NCBI GenBank assembly: GCA_026224995.1
Contig: JAMFRX010000704.1
Coordinates: 1 to 18,271 of the forward strand
Direction of reading: 5' to 3'
Source: Puia dinghuensis
Lineage (GTDB): Bacteria; Bacteroidota; Bacteroidia; Chitinophagales; Chitinophagaceae
Length of the DNA: 18,271 bases
The translations under genes were made by a program, and so were the position numbers. Positions 8,186 through 15,700 of the stretch are shown here, one piece after another. The stretch's first letter is position 1. Every line of letters begins with the position of its first letter. The notes beneath the pieces were generated by a model. It searched no databases. It was not told the DNA's origin and worked only from the letters and a program-made list of their open reading frames with translations.

Positions 8186-8917
8186 ATGGATACACCGTTT
8201 AAAAAGATTGGGTCCGACAAGCTCCTGAGCGGAAAGATCGAGGAATCCATTGAGCTGGCCATCCGGAAAAAGCAGTACAAAGCAGGGCAGAAGCTTCCCA
8301 CGGAAGGGCAGCTCTGCAAGCTGTTTGCCGTCAGCAGGACGGTCGTCAGGGAGGCCCTTCGCAAGCTGAGCGCCCGGGGATTGGTGGTGATCAAGCAAGG
8401 CAGCGGGGCCTATGTCAACGAGCTGAGCTCGGAATCGGCCATCGACTCGATCAACCTTTTTTTGGAGCTCACAGACGATGGGTCCCTGATCTTCGATATC
8501 ATCCGGTCGAGACAGCTGTTCGAGCCTGAGATAGCCGGGCAGGCGGCATTGAACCGGACCGCAGCCGAGCTGGAGGCGCTGTCGGAGAACCTCGAAGCGT
8601 TGAAGAACAGCCCGGATGAAGACATCGAAGGACAAACCGTGATCGATATTCATTTTCACAGCCTGATAGCCAGGGCCACGCATAGTAACATCGTTGCGCT
8701 GCTCATGCGGCCTATCTTCGACAGCATGCCTAAGGTGAAGAGAACGATCTTCGCCAAGAATAACCTGGATTATCTGCCGCATGAAAAGAATGTGGTCGTG
8801 AAATTCCATGAGGATATCTACCAGGCCATCAAGAATGCCGATCCTCGCGAGGCTTCGCATGCGATGCTGGCGCATCTGAAGTATACAGAGAAGAATTTTA
8901 TGGATGCGTTGAAATAG
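8186..8917 (+). CDS. FadR-subfamily GntR transcriptional regulator (FCD effector domain)
   Basis: Cytoplasmic one-component regulator; FadR-type members usually repress uptake or catabolic genes for organic acids, uronates or other sugar acids and are released by the ligand. The N-terminal winged helix occupies about residues 10-75 (KLPTEGQLCKLFAVSRTVVREALRKL, then GLVVIKQGSGAYV at the wing). The all-helical FCD domain occupies about 95-240; the metal/ligand-binding pattern is visible as DIHFHSLIARATHSN and, later, KFHEDIYQAI. Length of 243 residues is typical. The ATG at 8186 is the only start that leaves the winged helix intact, although a -7 box ends just before it. It is divergent from the LacI gene, and its last 20 bp overlap, on the opposite strand, the end of the giant kinase gene. 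No metabolic operon follows it, so its targets beyond itself are unknown; the glycosidase genes nearby are candidates. Confidence 0.93.
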   Translation: MDTPFKKIGSDKLLSGKIEESIELAIRKKQYKAGQKLPTEGQLCKLFAVSRTVVREALRKLSARGLVVIKQGSGAYVNELSSESAIDSINLFLELTDDGSLIFDIIRSRQLFEPEIAGQAALNRTAAELEALSENLEALKNSPDEDIEGQTVIDIHFHSLIARATHSNIVALLMRPIFDSMPKVKRTIFAKNNLDYLPHEKNVVVKFHEDIYQAIKNADPREASHAMLAHLKYTEKNFMDALK

Positions 8918-11900
8918 GATTGTCGGGAATGATAAAGCTGAATACAGAGCCGTCTCCCGTTTTGCTTTCAACGGATATGCTTCCGCCATGCCGGCGAATA
9001 ATGCCGGCACTGATATAGAGTCCCAGTCCCATGCCGGAGCGCCCTCTCATTTGCTCGCTGTTTACCCGGAAAAAGCGGTCGAATATCTTCGCTTGCATTT
9101 CTTCCGGAATACCGATGCCCTTGTCCGTTACGCTGGTCCTTATTCCTTCCGGCACTTGCTCCGATCTGATATAGATCGTCGTTCCGGTCTCCGAGTATTT
9201 CATAGCATTGGATATAAGGTTAGTCAAAACCTGGCTGATCCTTTCCTTATCCGCATATACGGAAAGGCCGAGCCGAATGTCGATGCTAAATGAATAGCCC
9301 GAGGAAAAGCTTTTCAGATCTTCTATGTGTTTTTCAATAAACGTGTCGATATCGAACTGTTCCCGGTTCAGGGATAATTCTCCACCGGCGATCTTGGTAG
9401 TATCCAGCAGGTCTCTGATGAGCTGGGTTAGACGATTTACCTGTTTATCCAGTCTTTGCACCAGATCAGCATCCAGCTTCTCATTATTATCGGATTGTTC
9501 GCGAAGATACTGCGTCAGCAGCTTGATGCTTGTCACGGGAGTTTTCATCTCATGGCTGGCTACGGCGATGAATTCATCTTTTTGATCTTCCAGGAGCCGC
9601 TGTGCGGTCATATTCCTGGTCACTTTTACGAATCCGGCGAGCTGTGGATTATAAATGGGCCTGGTGACGCCGTTGCTGAAGAATTTAGATCCGTCTTTAC
9701 GGATATGCCAGCGTTCGTCGAGGACGGCGCCCTGTTCCAGCGCATCGGCAAGCTCCTTCGCCGCTATATTGGCCTGGCGATCCTCCGGGGTGAAAAGTAT
9801 CTCCATCGGCTGGCCTTCCGCTTCCGCTTCCGTATAGCCGAAGCTAAGCGCCGCCCCGTAGCTCCATTGCAGGATCCGTCCTTCGGTGTCCAAGGTGATG
9901 ATAGCGTAATCTTTAGCATTCTCCATCGTTATGCGGAGAAGCTCGCGGCTTTCTATTAAAGACTGCTCAGCATTTGCTCTTTCCACGGCTGCCAGGGTAC
10001 GATCGGCCGTTTCCTGCAATAAGCTTAATTCTTCAGGCGTCCATTGACGTGCGACCGCCTGGTGAATTCCTACAAATGCTACAAACTCGTTTTCCTTCAT
10101 GAGCGGTAAAGCGATATATGCCGCCATGGACCTGGCTTTGAGCCTGGCTTTTGTCTCCGGGTGGATGCCCGCATCTTTAGCAACGTCATTCACAACGACT
10201 GTTTGGCCCTCCAGCAACCGGAGAAGATCGTCGCCGAAGCTGCTTACCGGATATAGACCGTCCGCCAATGGAGATCCGGGCAGGTGGTAAGCATTTTCGA
10301 CGAGCCAAAAGTCCTCATTATTTTTTTGTACATATTCGACATACAGCACCCTGTCGGCCTGCAGCTCTTGCCCGAGCATGTGGGTCACTGTCGATCTAAT
10401 CTTTTTTGAATCGCCAGGCGATCGCAGCGCATCGGTGAGCTTAAACAGGAAATTCTGTCTTTTTTCCTCCCTTTTTCTAGCCGTGACATTTCTGAACAGG
10501 ACGGCTACTTCATCGCTTTTGTCCCCACCATACCTGAAAGCCGATGTCTGGAACCATTGATCGCCCAGGCCGTGGACCATATTTTCCAGGCTAACCACTT
10601 CCCCCGTCCTGGCTACACGGCCATATTCGTCGATCCAGAACTGTTCGAAATCGGGGACGACCTGCTTTATCCGTTTGCCCAGCATCGGCCGGGTGGCATG
10701 TTTTTCAAAAGCGGGATTGGTTTCCGTAAAAAGAAAATCGGCCGGCCTGCCGGTGTCGTCGAAGATGATCTTTATTACACAAAAAGCGTCATCGATCGAA
10801 TTGAAGAGCTTTAAATACCGGTCTGTAGCCTGTTGCGCAATGTCGTCCTTGAGCTGAAGGATCTCCTGCTCTGTCTTCTTCTGGGAGCTGATATCTACCG
10901 TCGTCGTTACCACTCCGTCATTTAATTTTACCGCCGACTGATAAAACCATCCATCTATTTGCTCATGAATATAGTGTCGTTCGGCGACAATGGGCTCGCC
11001 GGTTTCTACCACAGATTTAAAGGCTTCGAAGATGCCGGCTTCGACCATCCCGGGATTCAGGGTCAACAGGCTTTGCCCTATTACAGCGCCGAAAACTTTT
11101 TCCGACGCATTGTTATTCAATATCCATTTAAAGTCGACGATATTCCCCTTCTCGTCGCGCACAGACCGGAATACCTGGATCATATCGATAGAGCTATCCA
11201 TCGTCGCCTGGAAGAGTTCCTGCTTTTGCTTCACTTCCTGGCCTGCTTTTATTATCTGGGTGATATCTCTCGCGAAAGACAGGACGGTTTTGATCTCCCC
11301 GGCCAGGTTCCTTTCGGGGGTGATACGGGAATAAAAATGTACCTCGCCATCCGGCGATGGGAAAGAATTGAAATGTTCCACCGTCTCGCCGATATCGAAG
11401 GCCTTTTGCAGGCTGGCCGAATAAGGCAGGGCTATTTCGTCCGGCTCGCCCATTTCGCTATTGGTCTTGCCGAGCAGGTTTTCATTGGAAACGCCCATTT
11501 TGGTTTCAAAGGCGGCATTGGCATAGACCAGCCTAAGGTCTTTGTCCCAGCGGGTGATGACATCCGGTGTGTTTTCCACGAGTGTCGCATACTGCTCTTT
11601 GCTTTCTTTCAATTCCCGGGTGCGCTGGTCGACTGCATGCTCCAGCTCGATGCGATAGCGCTCCTGCGATTGGTGCAATATTTCTTCGGCTTGTTTGCGG
11701 ATGGTGACATCGAAAAAAGTGATGACTACGCCGTTTATGCGGTCTTCCGAGGTGCGGTAGGGGAGGAGTCGCATCGTGAAAAAGCGGTTGTCATTCGTGG
11801 TAACCTCCCGTTCGATGACCGTGAGCTTTTCCAGCACGGTCTCGGCGTCCTGCAAAAGCTGATCATATTGCAGCTTGTTGGTGATATCGGTCACGGGGCG

Positions 11901-14231
11901 GCCATAGTCCGCGGATTTTAGGTTGAAGATATTCAGCACCGCGGGGGTGAAAAGGCGGATACAGAAGCTTCGGTCGAGGAAAATGGTGCCTACATCCGTG
12001 GAATTAATGAGATTCTGAAGGTTGTTGCTGACCACGCTGATCTCGTCGATCTTGATCTTCAGCTCCTGGTTGACGGTGCGCAGCTCTTCGTTGATGGACT
12101 GCAATTCTTCCTTGCTGGTCTCCAGCTCTTCGGCCGCGGAGCGCAGCTCTTCGTTCATGGCCTGGAGCTCTTCGTTTGAGGCTTTGAGCTCTTCGGCCTG
12201 GAATTCATGCTGTTCTCCGGAGCTGCGCAGCTGTGCCTTGAGGCGGATGAGCTCTTCTTCCAGCTGCCGGGCCACGGGTTCGTCGGAGACCATCCTAACC
12301 GCTCCATGTTCATCGGGCGACGCTTCGTCTTGTTTGAAGATAATAAGGATGAAACCCTTAGCAGTGTCTCCTTCCTGCAGCACGGGGCGTACCTGCAATG
12401 TGAGGGTCTGGGTATGACCGTTGAGGTTCAGCTTTATGTTGCGGGCTTCTACGCCCGTCTTGTGCTGGACTGCCTGGTAAAGGGCGGAGCGAAGCTCAAG
12501 CCGGATCTCAGGGCGGATGAGCTTCAGGAGGTTCTTTGTAGGTTCTCCACCGGCGAATTCAAGGTAGCGGCCCACCTGTTCGGTCATGTGCATGATCTCG
12601 TATTCCTCGTTCACGACCAGCGAGGGAGGGGCATATTGTTCGAGGAGCTTTTGGTGCAGATCGCCAAAGGATATCCGTTGTGGGCTGAGATCCCTGTCAT
12701 CCGCTTTTTGCAGAAGGTCATTTTTTAGAAAATTAAGGGTCGGCGTCGATTCCGGTACCGGATACTTTTTGGCCGAGACTTCCCTGGCCTGGAAAATGTG
12801 GCTGTCCCTGTTGAAAACGGCGTAGAGATCGCTGGCCGCATTCACGGATTCTGATGTGCCAAGGAAAAGAAAGCCTTTTGGCTTGAGGCCAAAATGAAAT
12901 GTTTCGATGACGCGCTCCTGCGCGGTATTGTTGAGATAAATGAGCACGTTGCGGCAGGTGACGAGGTCGAGCCTGGAAAATGGTGGGTCTTTCAGGAAGT
13001 TGTGATGGGCAAAGAGGATCATTTCCCTGATCTCCCGGCGTATGCGGTAGCCGTCGCCCTCGCGGTTGAAAAAGCGGCGGAGCCGGTCGGGGGACACATC
13101 GGCGGTGTCATTGGAGCTATAGAATCCTTCACGGGCGGTAGCGATCGCGGATTCGTCGATATCGCTGGCGAAGATCTGGATCTTGGGTGCGTCGATGACG
13201 CCGAGCGTACGCTCGGCGCAGAGCATGGCAATGGAATAGGCTTCTTCTCCGGTAGCGCAGCCTGCTACCCAGATCCTTACCTGGCCTTCCTGGGTTTTTC
13301 CGCCGAAGATTGCGGGCATGACATCCCGTTCCAGGGCTTCGAAGGCCTTGTGATCCCGGAAAAAGTTGGTCACCGATATGAGCAGGTCTTTGAGGAGGGC
13401 GGTTGTCTCTTCGGCGTGTTCGGCGAGAAAGGTGGTATAGGAGGGCAGATCCGGGAGGTTGCGGATATTGATGCGCCGTTCGATCCGGCGCAGGAGGGTG
13501 GGCCGCTTATAATTGGAGAAATCGTGTCCTGTGCGGATCCGGAGCTGGGTGAAGATCTCGCGGAGGGCCTGATGCTGGGGCTCGGATCTTTTTTCCGATT
13601 CCACGAGGATCTGCACGGAACCAAGGCTGCTTTTGTAGGCCATGATCCGGGCAGGGATCTCGGCTACGGGGAGCACCTCGTCTATCAGCTCCGTGGCGAT
13701 GGCGTTGCGGGGCATTTCGTTGAATTCCGCTTCCCGCGGATTTTGCGCATAGGCAACGCCTCCTCTTTCTTTAACGCGTTTAAGGCCCATGGAGCCATTG
13801 GCGCCTGTGCCGGACAATATTACGGCTATGGCGCGCGGTCCATAGGTGTCGGCCAGATGACGAAAAAAGATATCTACGGGCGCCCGTCTATCCTCCACAT
13901 GCAGGTTGGGAGAAGGTGCGATATAGCCATCGGAGAGAATGAGGTGCTGATTCGGCGGCACCACATAGACATGATCCGGCTGTATCCGGGTATTTTCGGT
14001 TACCTGCGTTACGGGGATGGACGAAGCGGACTGTAACACTTCCGCCAGCCTGCTGTCGTGGTCGGGCGAGAGATGGAGGATGACTACATATGCTATCCCG
14101 GATTGCGCGGGCACGTTCTGAAAAAAATACCGCATCGCCTGAATGCCACCTGCCGAAGCCCCAATTCCCACTATAAGGAACCCCTGCGGCTTTTCGTCTC
14201 CTGTAAACTCTAATGCAGCATTGGAATCCAT
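8898..14231 (-). CDS. Giant CheB-CheR-multi-PAS-GAF hybrid sensor histidine kinase
   Basis: Soluble sensor kinase with no transmembrane segment or signal peptide. Numbering from ATG 14231 (a GTG at 14234 is one codon earlier). Domains: CheB methylesterase (about 17-205; S26 in GASAGG, H53 in LHLSPDHDS, but N145 in SGTGANGSMG where the triad Asp belongs); CheR methyltransferase (about 218-483; SAM motif VAGCATGEEA, TCRNVLIYL); PAS (about 525-630); heptad coiled coil (about 654-735); PAS at about 740-843, 880-992, 1006-1114 and 1138-1251; GAF (about 1265-1420); PAS (about 1432-1544); HisKA with H1560 in ASHEMKTPV; HATPase_c (N-box LTNLISNAMKYSE, DKGIGIP, GMGLGLY). The fusion architecture is a known class. 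No receiver domain is attached and none lies nearby. It follows the stand-alone CheB gene by about 70 nt, so they probably form an operon. The phosphotransfer partner, methylation substrate and signal are unknown. Confidence 0.95.
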   Translation of the reverse strand: MDSNAALEFTGDEKPQGFLIVGIGASAGGIQAMRYFFQNVPAQSGIAYVVILHLSPDHDSRLAEVLQSASSIPVTQVTENTRIQPDHVYVVPPNQHLILSDGYIAPSPNLHVEDRRAPVDIFFRHLADTYGPRAIAVILSGTGANGSMGLKRVKERGGVAYAQNPREAEFNEMPRNAIATELIDEVLPVAEIPARIMAYKSSLGSVQILVESEKRSEPQHQALREIFTQLRIRTGHDFSNYKRPTLLRRIERRINIRNLPDLPSYTTFLAEHAEETTALLKDLLISVTNFFRDHKAFEALERDVMPAIFGGKTQEGQVRIWVAGCATGEEAYSIAMLCAERTLGVIDAPKIQIFASDIDESAIATAREGFYSSNDTADVSPDRLRRFFNREGDGYRIRREIREMILFAHHNFLKDPPFSRLDLVTCRNVLIYLNNTAQERVIETFHFGLKPKGFLFLGTSESVNAASDLYAVFNRDSHIFQAREVSAKKYPVPESTPTLNFLKNDLLQKADDRDLSPQRISFGDLHQKLLEQYAPPSLVVNEEYEIMHMTEQVGRYLEFAGGEPTKNLLKLIRPEIRLELRSALYQAVQHKTGVEARNIKLNLNGHTQTLTLQVRPVLQEGDTAKGFILIIFKQDEASPDEHGAVRMVSDEPVARQLEEELIRLKAQLRSSGEQHEFQAEELKASNEELQAMNEELRSAAEELETSKEELQSINEELRTVNQELKIKIDEISVVSNNLQNLINSTDVGTIFLDRSFCIRLFTPAVLNIFNLKSADYGRPVTDITNKLQYDQLLQDAETVLEKLTVIEREVTTNDNRFFTMRLLPYRTSEDRINGVVITFFDVTIRKQAEEILHQSQERYRIELEHAVDQRTRELKESKEQYATLVENTPDVITRWDKDLRLVYANAAFETKMGVSNENLLGKTNSEMGEPDEIALPYSASLQKAFDIGETVEHFNSFPSPDGEVHFYSRITPERNLAGEIKTVLSFARDITQIIKAGQEVKQKQELFQATMDSSIDMIQVFRSVRDEKGNIVDFKWILNNNASEKVFGAVIGQSLLTLNPGMVEAGIFEAFKSVVETGEPIVAERHYIHEQIDGWFYQSAVKLNDGVVTTTVDISSQKKTEQEILQLKDDIAQQATDRYLKLFNSIDDAFCVIKIIFDDTGRPADFLFTETNPAFEKHATRPMLGKRIKQVVPDFEQFWIDEYGRVARTGEVVSLENMVHGLGDQWFQTSAFRYGGDKSDEVAVLFRNVTARKREEKRQNFLFKLTDALRSPGDSKKIRSTVTHMLGQELQADRVLYVEYVQKNNEDFWLVENAYHLPGSPLADGLYPVSSFGDDLLRLLEGQTVVVNDVAKDAGIHPETKARLKARSMAAYIALPLMKENEFVAFVGIHQAVARQWTPEELSLLQETADRTLAAVERANAEQSLIESRELLRITMENAKDYAIITLDTEGRILQWSYGAALSFGYTEAEAEGQPMEILFTPEDRQANIAAKELADALEQGAVLDERWHIRKDGSKFFSNGVTRPIYNPQLAGFVKVTRNMTAQRLLEDQKDEFIAVASHEMKTPVTSIKLLTQYLREQSDNNEKLDADLVQRLDKQVNRLTQLIRDLLDTTKIAGGELSLNREQFDIDTFIEKHIEDLKSFSSGYSFSIDIRLGLSVYADKERISQVLTNLISNAMKYSETGTTIYIRSEQVPEGIRTSVTDKGIGIPEEMQAKIFDRFFRVNSEQMRGRSGMGLGLYISAGIIRRHGGSISVESKTGDGSVFSFIIPDNPISTHP
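12060..12206 (-). repeat. Seven imperfect 21-bp tandem units encoding a heptad coiled coil inside the giant kinase
   Basis: On the plus strand, units beginning with variants of CAGCTCTTCG recur every 21 bp seven times. In the protein this is a register of EEL or QEL triplets every seven residues (EELKASN, EELQAMN, EELRSAA, EELETSK, EELQSIN, EELRTVN, QELKIKI). It is a long parallel coiled-coil signalling helix joining the CheB-CheR-PAS part to the downstream PAS array, characteristic of this fusion family. A 21-bp repeat in frame could expand or contract by whole heptads without breaking the frame. Confidence 0.85.
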
Positions 14232-14301
14232 CACTTTTTTTTTGTGTCTGTCAGCTGGTATTTAGCTCTTGTCTGGCTTTGCTTACCGGGCCACTGTCCT
14301 G

Positions 14302-15345
14302 TTATGCCGTCACCGGATCCGCCTGCCGGTCTATGCCCGTGGCGGTCAACCGTTCATTGCCTGCAATGGCCTGTCGCACCAGGTTTGCCCTTGTCTGCGA
14401 TTCATGGGCTTTTTGAAAATAGGCAGCGGCGATCATGGGCTGGTTCTTCTCTGCGTGGCTATCGCCCAGGTTATTGAGTAGGATTATGGATTCTTCCACT
14501 CCACGAACCGCGCCCCACAATGTTTCCTCGATATTTTCCGTGATGGAGAGGAGCAGACTGTCTATTGAATACGCATGGCCCGTATGGCACCGGTAACGGA
14601 CGATATCGCCTTCCTTGATGACGGAGAGCACCCCATGGCATTCCGGACAGGCATAGGAGGTAAGCTGCCCCAGATGGGGGATGCCATCGGCGACAGTCTG
14701 TTGCAAGGTGGCTATGCGTAATTCGAGGCTGGTCTTTTTATTTTCTTCCTGTTCCACTTGTTTTTTGTTGTCAGCCGCGGGTTCCCCGGCCAGCTTGACC
14801 AGGAGCGGAGCCATGGCCGAAAGGGGCAGGCAATGATCGATCTTCACTGCCGCCAGCGCGGTTTCCGGCATGGATGGGGCTTCTGCGTCTGCGGGATCCT
14901 GTACCACCGTAATGCCACCCCGGTCTTTTATGGTCCACATCCCGGCTGCGCCATCGCCAAGGGCACCCGATAATATCACGCCGATCACCCTGGAACCGTA
15001 GAAGTGTGCGGCCGACCGGAAAAGGGGATCGACGGCGGGCCGGAAGCGATTTTCTTTGGGTCCCCGGGCTATTCTTACCAGACCATTTTCCAGTGTCATA
15101 TGGTTATCGGGCGGCGCCACATAGATCCGGTTCATTACGACAGGCTCCTTATCGATGGCATTTGCGGCGTGTATGGTTCTTACCCGGTTCAGTACCTGCG
15201 GCAGCAGCCCCTCCGCATCCGGCGATATATGGCAAACGATAAAGATGGCGGCCTCAAGATCTGCAGGTAATCCGGATACGAGTCGAGTGATGGCGGCAAA
15301 CCCCCCGGTGGATGCGCCGATGACGATAATATTGGTTTTCTCCAT
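14302..15345 (-). CDS. Stand-alone CheB-type protein-glutamate methylesterase with C-terminal Cys/His cluster
   Basis: CheB domains hydrolyse glutamyl methyl esters (or deamidate glutamine) on chemoreceptors. This protein lacks the usual N-terminal receiver domain. Residues about 4-185 are the catalytic domain with an intact triad: S12 in IGASTGG, H39 in CHISPDAEG, D131 in SGALGDGAAG. After a charged linker (about 195-215), a zinc-ribbon-like cluster (CPECHG with C233 and C236; RYRCHTGH with C253 and H257) precedes a helical tail; that tail is known from other CheB-like proteins. I chose ATG 15345 (MEKTNIIVIG) because the CheB fold begins there and GAGAG lies upstream; the frame stays open back to 15489, but those 48 residues do not resemble CheB. 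It is the first gene of a leftward pair with the giant kinase. Without a receiver, activity is probably constitutive or controlled by the partner; substrate unknown. Confidence 0.92.
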   Translation of the reverse strand: MEKTNIIVIGASTGGFAAITRLVSGLPADLEAAIFIVCHISPDAEGLLPQVLNRVRTIHAANAIDKEPVVMNRIYVAPPDNHMTLENGLVRIARGPKENRFRPAVDPLFRSAAHFYGSRVIGVILSGALGDGAAGMWTIKDRGGITVVQDPADAEAPSMPETALAAVKIDHCLPLSAMAPLLVKLAGEPAADNKKQVEQEENKKTSLELRIATLQQTVADGIPHLGQLTSYACPECHGVLSVIKEGDIVRYRCHTGHAYSIDSLLLSITENIEETLWGAVRGVEESIILLNNLGDSHAEKNQPMIAAAYFQKAHESQTRANLVRQAIAGNERLTATGIDRQADPVTA

Positions 15346-15700
15346 TATCACTCTCAAAGTATCGAATTTAAACAAGCAACCATGCATTAAGCTGAAATAA
15401 AACCCCTTGTGCAGCAGTTTGGGGAAAAGCATGCACAATGCCCGGGTTGGCATGATAATTTCATACGCGGGCGATCGCTGCCCTGGCAATCAAAATAGTT
15501 CGGCCGGATCGGGGATCAGGGTGCCAAACCCGAGTACGGGCATATGGATCGGGTTATCTGTTGTCCACATTGTACTGGTATTTTGCTGATTATTTGTTTT
15601 TCTTGCTAACGCAAAGTTCGAACATTCGCACAAAAAAAAAGAACATTTGAACCATCCCTCCGCCATTTATCCGCTTATCTTTTGCATTAAATAAACGCTA
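15346..15700. promoter_or_regulatory. 355-bp non-coding divergent region between cheB-like and SUMF1-like genes
   Basis: No convincing gene is seen here; the open frame continuing upstream of the CheB-type start (to 15489) does not extend the CheB fold. The region should hold both promoters. Leftward, TTCGATACTTTGAG just upstream of the CheB-type start contains a TAnTTTG-like string, one base short of the -7 consensus. Rightward, TATCTTTTG at 15676-15684 is a one-base-off -7 candidate, giving a leader of about 10 nt for the SUMF1-like gene. Other structure: palindromes GCGATCGC (15471-15478) and GTTCGAAC (15616-15623), a direct GAACATT repeat and a run of nine A. No terminator hairpin or RNA gene is evident. 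Confidence 0.5.
15616..15649. repeat. GAACATT direct repeat with A-tract upstream of the SUMF1-like gene
   Basis: GAACATT occurs at 15620-15626 and 15641-15647, exactly 21 bp apart (two helical turns). A nine-A run (15632-15640) lies between them, and the palindrome GTTCGAAC overlaps the first copy. Same-face spacing plus a bendable A-tract is what a regulator binding site could look like, but two copies of a 7-mer in AT-rich DNA may be chance. Confidence 0.3.

Noticed and set aside
10959..11921. A 320-codon plus-strand frame opposite the PAS array of the kinase
   Set aside because: The minus-strand reading is continuous PAS sequence; the plus-strand product has no family features.
12894..14036. 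A 380-codon plus-strand frame opposite the CheB-CheR part of the giant kinase
   Set aside because: The minus-strand product has clear motifs throughout (GASAGG, VAGCATGEEA). The plus-strand translation is Gly/Asp-rich without a recognisable fold, as expected of an antisense shadow.
15471..15478. GCGATCGC octamer resembling the cyanobacterial HIP1 repeat
   Set aside because: A single copy in a GC-moderate intergenic region is expected by chance, and nothing else suggests a cyanobacterial link.
15346..15489. N-terminal extension of the CheB-type protein by 48 residues
   Set aside because: The extension does not resemble a receiver domain or any CheB N terminus. The CheB fold starts right after ATG 15345, which has a GAGAG upstream.
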